Shown: one piece after another, positions 5,561 to 9,699 of the stretch
Layout: each line of letters begins with the position of its first letter
How positions within the stretch are numbered: the stretch's first letter is position 1
From: Planctomycetia bacterium
GTDB taxonomy: Bacteria; Planctomycetota; UBA1135; GCA-002686595
NCBI GenBank assembly: GCA_005778045.1
Contig: SXKQ01000207.1
Coordinates: forward strand, 1 to 9,699
Reading direction: 5' to 3'
Length of the DNA stretch: 9,699 nucleotides
Program-made: the position numbers and the translations under genes
Notes under the pieces: generated by a model
Databases searched by the model: none
What the model was told of the DNA's origin: nothing
The model's input: the letters and a program-made list of their open reading frames with translations, nothing else

Positions 5561-7867
5561 GTGAAACGCCGTTTGCTCCTCGCGTCCGCTTTGCTCGCGC
5601 TGGTCGCGTGCGGGGAGGTGGACGAGCTCGGCTCCTATCGCCTTGCACGTGCGGTCGAGAGCGCGCGCCGGGTCGAGGTGATCGTTCCGCCGGGGGTCGA
5701 TGCCCGGCGGCTCGAACGCCTTGCCGGAGCGTTCACGCGCACGGGTCGCTACGAGTTCGAACTCGAGCGCGGCACGGATCTCGACGACGGTGCGGCGCGC
5801 ATCGTCTTCGCGGACGCGTCGACGCCGGGGATCGGTTCCGTCGCGCAGCTCCACGGTGTCGTGTTCGAGCCCGGCACCGGCGCCGTGTGGTTCCAAGGGC
5901 GGCGCTACCATGGACCGCGCGAGGGCGTGCTGCTCGTGGTCGAGGATCCGCGCCGCGCGGGGTGGCCGATCTGCGCCTACTTCGCGAGTGACGCGCAGGT
6001 CGCCGTCGGGCTCGCGAGCGAGCTGCTGCCCACTTGGAAGCCGGGTTTCCGCACTTGGCGCAATGGTCGCATCGAGAGCGAGGGGCTGTGGAGCGACCAT
6101 GGCGGACTGCTCCCGTCGTCCGCCGCCCCGGCGCTCGCGCAGCTTGCGACTTGGCCGGAGGTCGTGAAGCCCGGGCCGGGGTGCGAACTCGTGGCTCATG
6201 GCGCGCTCGACGCCGGAGCGGAGAAGCTCTGGGTCGAGCGTCTGGCGAAGGTCCGACAACTGTTCAACGGGCATTTTGGCGAGCCGCGCGAACGCGTGCG
6301 TGTGCACCTGTGGCCCGACGGCGAGAGCTATGCCGTCGCCACGGCAGCGAGTTCGCTCTCCGCCTCCTGCGCGGGCGAGCTGGACGTGCATGGCGTGGTG
6401 GCGCCCAACGTGCTCGACGATCGCGGGTCCGGCTTTGCGCGCGCGCTGGCGTTCGCGAGCCTCGGCGAGCCGCGCGAGGGTTGGATGGCCGATGCCGTGG
6501 GAGCGGCCTGCGCCGACACTTGGTGCGGCGTCGTGCGCCTGAAGGACTGGCGCGAGCACCTGCGCGCTCGCGGACTCGCAAGGGGCTTCGAGGACGCTCT
6601 GGCGGCCGCGGATCCGCTCGCGTCGCCCCATCTCGTGCTCGCGTTGCGTGCCGCGCTCGTGAGCGAGTTGCTCGACATGCAGCGCTCCGACCTCGTGCGT
6701 GCCATGTGGACCGATGGCAGCGGCTCGGTCGATCTGCCGTGGGCGGCGCTGCGCGAGCGCTGGTCCGCCAACCCCTTGCCTCGGGAGCTCGTCCGCGAGC
6801 GTCGCGAGCGAGCGCTCGGGGCGAAGTTCGCGCACGGCATGCACCTCGCCACGCCGCGCGACGCCGATGGCCGCGGCTGGAGACCGCTCTCCGGTCGCGG
6901 TGGGCACGCCGCCCTCGAGGAACTCGCGCAGCGCGGGGTCGACGCGCTCGCGCTCGATCCGCATGCCTGCGCGCGGCCGCGCACGACCTGGTGGCCCGTC
7001 GGATCGCGCAGCGTGCCATTCGACTCGCCGCAGCACGATCACGAGTTCATCTCGATCGCGCGCCGCGCGCGCGCGATGGGGATGGCGGTGATGCTCACGC
7101 CGTCTCTGGTCGATGCCCCGACTGGCGGGCTCGCGGCCGCCTCGATGACGCTGGGCGAGTCGCACTGGGAGCGCTTTTTCGAGCACCTCGAGGCGCTCGC
7201 GATCCACAGCGCGCTGCTGGCCGAGCTGTGCGATGCGGACCTGCTGTGTCTCGGCAACGGCCTCGGGCCGGCCACCGACGGCCTGCAGGACGACCTCGCC
7301 GAAGGCTGGATGCCGCCGGACTACCTGCTGCGCAACACGGCCCGTTGGCGCGAACTCGTGGCCCGCGTGCGACGCGCGTGGACCGGCGCGCTCACCTACG
7401 CGGCCGGCGATCTCGGCGAGGCCCAGCGACTCGAGTTCTGGAGCGAGCTCGATTTCGTGTCCGTCGACCTGTACTGCTCGTTGCGCACTGCCGCCGACAC
7501 CGGCGAGGTGCCGGACGACGAGACCTGCGCCGAACGCTATCGCGTGTACCTGCGCGAGCTGCGGGGCTTCGCGGCTGCACGTGGACGACCGTGGATCGTG
7601 GCCGAGTTCGGGCTCCCGCCGACCTCGCTCGCGACGCGTGACCCGGCGGCGGGGCTCGGCTTCTACGACGTGCAGGAGGCGGCGCGGCTCCAACGGGCCT
7701 TCGCGGCGGCGCTCGCGACCGTGCGGCGCGAGCCCCGGGGACCGGCGGGCGTGTACCTGTGGTGCTGGACCAGCGATCCCGAGCACGGCAACGGCGTCGA
7801 TCGCAGTTTCACGCTGCAGAACCGACCGGCTGCCGAGGCGCTCGACGAGATGTACAAGGGAGGCTGA
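5561..7867 (+). CDS. Large lipoprotein with a C-terminal GH113-like (beta/alpha)8 domain
   Basis: A 768-residue protein with lipoprotein signal MKRRLLLASALLALVAC (lipobox L14-V15-A16-C17). Residues about 425-765 resemble the glycoside hydrolase family 113 barrel: HGMHLATPRD (start near M427), ELAQRGVDALALDPHA, RARAMGMAVMLTPSL, HSALLAELCDADLLCLGNGL (549-568), a WRELVARVRRAWTGALTYAAG stretch, LDFVSVDLY, and PWIVAEFGLPP with E682 at the usual nucleophile position. The acid/base glutamate of the GTEL-type motif is replaced: here G565-N566-G567-L568. Residues about 60-180 are unassigned. Residues about 250-340 have the spacing of a gluzincin (peptidase MA-like) domain, but the HExxH position reads ARALA (293-297), so it would be inactive. 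It may bind or remodel an envelope or extracellular glycan; activity is uncertain. The start is GTG 5561, without a Shine-Dalgarno. Its last codons carry the recG ribosome binding site. Confidence 0.8.
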   Translation: MKRRLLLASALLALVACGEVDELGSYRLARAVESARRVEVIVPPGVDARRLERLAGAFTRTGRYEFELERGTDLDDGAARIVFADASTPGIGSVAQLHGVVFEPGTGAVWFQGRRYHGPREGVLLVVEDPRRAGWPICAYFASDAQVAVGLASELLPTWKPGFRTWRNGRIESEGLWSDHGGLLPSSAAPALAQLATWPEVVKPGPGCELVAHGALDAGAEKLWVERLAKVRQLFNGHFGEPRERVRVHLWPDGESYAVATAASSLSASCAGELDVHGVVAPNVLDDRGSGFARALAFASLGEPREGWMADAVGAACADTWCGVVRLKDWREHLRARGLARGFEDALAAADPLASPHLVLALRAALVSELLDMQRSDLVRAMWTDGSGSVDLPWAALRERWSANPLPRELVRERRERALGAKFAHGMHLATPRDADGRGWRPLSGRGGHAALEELAQRGVDALALDPHACARPRTTWWPVGSRSVPFDSPQHDHEFISIARRARAMGMAVMLTPSLVDAPTGGLAAASMTLGESHWERFFEHLEALAIHSALLAELCDADLLCLGNGLGPATDGLQDDLAEGWMPPDYLLRNTARWRELVARVRRAWTGALTYAAGDLGEAQRLEFWSELDFVSVDLYCSLRTAADTGEVPDDETCAERYRVYLRELRGFAAARGRPWIVAEFGLPPTSLATRDPAAGLGFYDVQEAARLQRAFAAALATVRREPRGPAGVYLWCWTSDPEHGNGVDRSFTLQNRPAAEALDEMYKGG
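7858..7863 (+). promoter_or_regulatory. Ribosome binding site fixing the TTG start of recG
   Basis: GGGAGG (within AAGGGAGG, 7856-7863) lies 6 nt before TTG 7870 and overlaps the final codons of the lipoprotein gene. No ATG or GTG lies nearer to the first conserved RecG residues, so TTG 7870 is preferred. Confidence 0.7.
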
Positions 7868-7869
7868 GC

Positions 7870-9699
7870 TTGGGATCGTCCCGCACGCGCGGCTCGGGGC
7901 TTCCTGCGTCGGAGGAACTCCCGCTGCATGCGCTGGCGTTGACCGAGCTTTCCGGCGTTGGCCCCGCGCGCGCGGCACGCCTCGCTCTGCTGGGGGTCAG
8001 CAGCGTGCACGATCTCCTGTGCGTGCTTCCGCGTCGAGTCGAACGCGCGAGCGCCCCGTGCACGCTGGCGCAGGCGCGTGCGCAGGCCAGCTTGTGCGCG
8101 CGCGAGGGCAGCGAGGACTTGCCTGACGAGGAGGATGCGGACGAGCCCGAGCCGGTCGCGAGCTGTCGCGTGCAGGGCACGGTGGTGCGCCGGCGTTTCT
8201 CGCGCTTTGGCGCGCGCTCGCTGCTGCGCGTCGCGATCGCCGACGGCGCCGAGTCGCTCGAACTCCTGTTCTTCAACCAGCCTTGGCTGCGCGAGCGCTT
8301 CCGACTTGGAGATGCGGTCGAGGCCGAGGGGCGGCCGGCGTGGGCGAAGGGACCCGCGCTCGTGGTGCGCCGGCTCGGCGGTGCGTCGGCGCCGCTGCCA
8401 GCGCCCGGTACGCTCTCCCCGGTCTACCCGGGTACCGAGGGCCTCTCGCAGGAGATGCTGCGCGCCTTGTGCCGTCAGGCGCTCGAGCAGTTCGGGTCGC
8501 GCGTGCGCGAGCCGCTGCCGACGCCTCTGCTCGCCGAGCACGGACTGCTGACGCTGCCGGAGGCGGTGAGGCAACTGCACGAGCCCACGGACGAGGCGCG
8601 CCACGCACGCGCTCGAGAGCGCCTCGCGCTCGAGCCCCTGCTCGCCCTGCGCGCGAGCCTCGAGGCGCGGCGGCGCGAGCGGGCGCGTACGTCGGCGCTC
8701 GTCGTGCAGGTCGACGAGCGAGTCGAGCGCGAGATTCGCGGTCTCTACCCGTTCACGTTCACCGCCGGGCAGGACTCGATCGCGCGCACCCTGCGCGAAG
8801 ATCTGGAGCGGGGCCATCCGATGCGCCGACTGTTGCAGGGCGACGTCGGCTCGGGCAAGACTGCGCTCGGAGCCTACGCGTGTCTGCTCGCCGCTCGCGC
8901 CGGTGCGCAAGCCGCGTTTCTCGCGCCGACCGAGCTGCTGGCGGAGCAGCACCTGCGCGGGCTCGCGCCGCTGTTCGCGCGCGCCGGGCTGCGCACGGCG
9001 CTGCTCTCCGGCTCGCTCTCGACGCGCGCGCGGCGCGCGACCCAGGCGGCGCTTGAGCGCGGCGAGATCGACGTCGTGTTCGGAACCCACGCGCTGTTCA
9101 GCGATGCCGTGCGGTTCGCGCGTCTCGGGCTCGCTGTGATCGACGAGCAGCACCGCTTCGGCGTTGCGCAGCGCGAACGGCTGTTCGACAAGGGACGCGA
9201 CGTGCACGGGCTCCTGATGACGGCGACGCCGATTCCGCGCTCGCTCGCGCTCACCGTGTACGGCGATCTCGACGTCTCGACCCTGCGCGAGAAACCTCCC
9301 GGGCGCTCACCCGTCCGAACCCGCCGTGTGCTGTCGCCGCGCGAGCTCGTCGACGAGCTCGAGCCGAGGCTCGTGCGCGGCGAGCGCGTGTACTGGGTCG
9401 TGCCGCGCATCGAATCGGGCGAAGAGGATGAGGTGGGGGCCACGGAACGTCACGCGCGCATCGCACAGGGACGCTGGGCGCGCCACGGCGTCGAACTCGT
9501 CCACGGCAAGCTCGACGCGGCGGAACGCGAGCAGCGTCTCGCGCGCTTTCGAGCCGGTGCGTCGGGCGTGCTCGTCGCCACGACCGTGATCGAGGTCGGC
9601 GGCGACGTGCCCGAGGCGACCGCGATCGTGATCGAACAACTTGGCTATTTCCCCGAAGTGCTGCCGACGATCGCCGAAGTGACCGGAGCCAAAGCTCCC
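7870..9699 (+). CDS. recG: ATP-dependent DNA helicase RecG, 3' end missing
   Basis: RecG reverses stalled replication forks and branch-migrates Holliday junctions. The 610 visible residues contain the wedge domain beginning LTELSGVGPARAARLALLG (24-42), an OB-fold region starting near residue 99, and helicase motifs: Walker A GDVGSGKT (324-331), APTELLAEQH, Walker B DEQHRFG (425-431), MTATPIPRSLALT (450-462) followed by the RecG signature YGDLDVSTLREKPPGR, and the start of the second RecA fold with LVHGKLDAAERE and VLVATTVIEVGGDVP. An acidic stretch (residues 79-94) lies between wedge and OB fold, which E. coli RecG lacks. The start is TTG, 2 nt after the upstream stop. From 9637 onward the sequence no longer matches RecG, and the arginine-rich motif VI expected there is absent. 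The frame is open to the window edge. Confidence 0.95.
   Translation, partial: MGSSRTRGSGLPASEELPLHALALTELSGVGPARAARLALLGVSSVHDLLCVLPRRVERASAPCTLAQARAQASLCAREGSEDLPDEEDADEPEPVASCRVQGTVVRRRFSRFGARSLLRVAIADGAESLELLFFNQPWLRERFRLGDAVEAEGRPAWAKGPALVVRRLGGASAPLPAPGTLSPVYPGTEGLSQEMLRALCRQALEQFGSRVREPLPTPLLAEHGLLTLPEAVRQLHEPTDEARHARARERLALEPLLALRASLEARRRERARTSALVVQVDERVEREIRGLYPFTFTAGQDSIARTLREDLERGHPMRRLLQGDVGSGKTALGAYACLLAARAGAQAAFLAPTELLAEQHLRGLAPLFARAGLRTALLSGSLSTRARRATQAALERGEIDVVFGTHALFSDAVRFARLGLAVIDEQHRFGVAQRERLFDKGRDVHGLLMTATPIPRSLALTVYGDLDVSTLREKPPGRSPVRTRRVLSPRELVDELEPRLVRGERVYWVVPRIESGEEDEVGATERHARIAQGRWARHGVELVHGKLDAAEREQRLARFRAGASGVLVATTVIEVGGDVPEATAIVIEQLGYFPEVLPTIAEVTGAKAP
9637..9699 (+). 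other. Terminal segment that does not match RecG; possible chimeric contig end
   Basis: After V-I-E (ending 9636), RecG proteins continue with a near-invariant FGLxQLHQLRGRVGRG stretch (motif VI). Here the same frame reads LGYFPEVLPTIAEVTGAKAP. None of the other plus-strand frames restores the motif, so a simple frameshift is not the cause. The codons (caa, ctt, tat, gaa three times, aaa, gct) are less GC-rich at third positions than the rest of the gene. A misjoined contig end or a real rearrangement breakpoint are the main explanations. Confidence 0.6.

Noticed and set aside
5012..7978. 988-codon open frame on the minus strand
   Set aside because: It lies antisense to the YdcZ-like and GH113-like genes. 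Its Arg/Ala/His-rich composition shows no family motif, and such shadow frames are common in GC-rich coding DNA.
7663..9207. 514-codon minus-strand open frame opposite recG
   Set aside because: RecG motifs on the plus strand are unmistakable; the antisense product is low-complexity and Arg/Ala-rich.

Overview
The window is about 70% G+C by eye and densely coding, with very short or negative gaps between genes and frequent TTG and GTG starts backed by purine-rich ribosome binding sites. Two proteins carry lipobox signal peptides, one of them with a BamE/SmpA-like fold, and a third has a Sec signal peptide. This suggests a high-GC, diderm (Gram-negative type) bacterium. Planctomycetota-like or Myxococcota-like lineages would fit, but nothing here settles the phylum.

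Layout. Positions 1-180 hold a perfect or near-perfect 27-bp tandem array that starts in phase at base 1, so it probably continues off the left edge. Each unit is a 16-nt hairpin plus an 11-nt linker. Positions 181-215 show nothing recognisable. Two minus-strand genes follow: a BamE-like lipoprotein (1500 to 1159), then a secreted zinc-dependent phospholipase C family protein (1088 to 216). A 91-bp divergent intergenic region (1501-1591) separates them from a plus-strand run that fills the rest of the window.

Plus strand. A three-subunit molybdenum hydroxylase of the xanthine dehydrogenase family comes first, in the order molybdopterin subunit (1592-3766), 2Fe-2S subunit (3763-4224), FAD subunit (4221-5090). 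Its cistrons are coupled by 4-nt stop/start overlaps. A small membrane protein of the YdcZ/DMT family overlaps the FAD gene by 13 nt and looks like the fourth cistron. Together they would form a heterotrimeric hydroxylase, passing electrons from Mo through 2Fe-2S to FAD, with a possible transporter. After a 39-nt gap comes a 768-residue lipoprotein (5561-7867) with a GH113-like barrel in its C-terminal half and a possibly degenerate metallopeptidase-like region before it. Two bases later recG begins (7870) and runs off the right edge.

Most unusual points. (1) The hairpin array has GNRA-type loops, and its one loop variant keeps the GNRA rule. (2) The large lipoprotein keeps the GH113 nucleophile position but seems to lack the acid/base glutamate. 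(3) The last 63 bases of recG do not match the nearly invariant motif VI region, which points to a chimeric contig end or a broken gene. I did not see a clearly novel multi-gene system; the large lipoprotein is the best candidate for undescribed biology.
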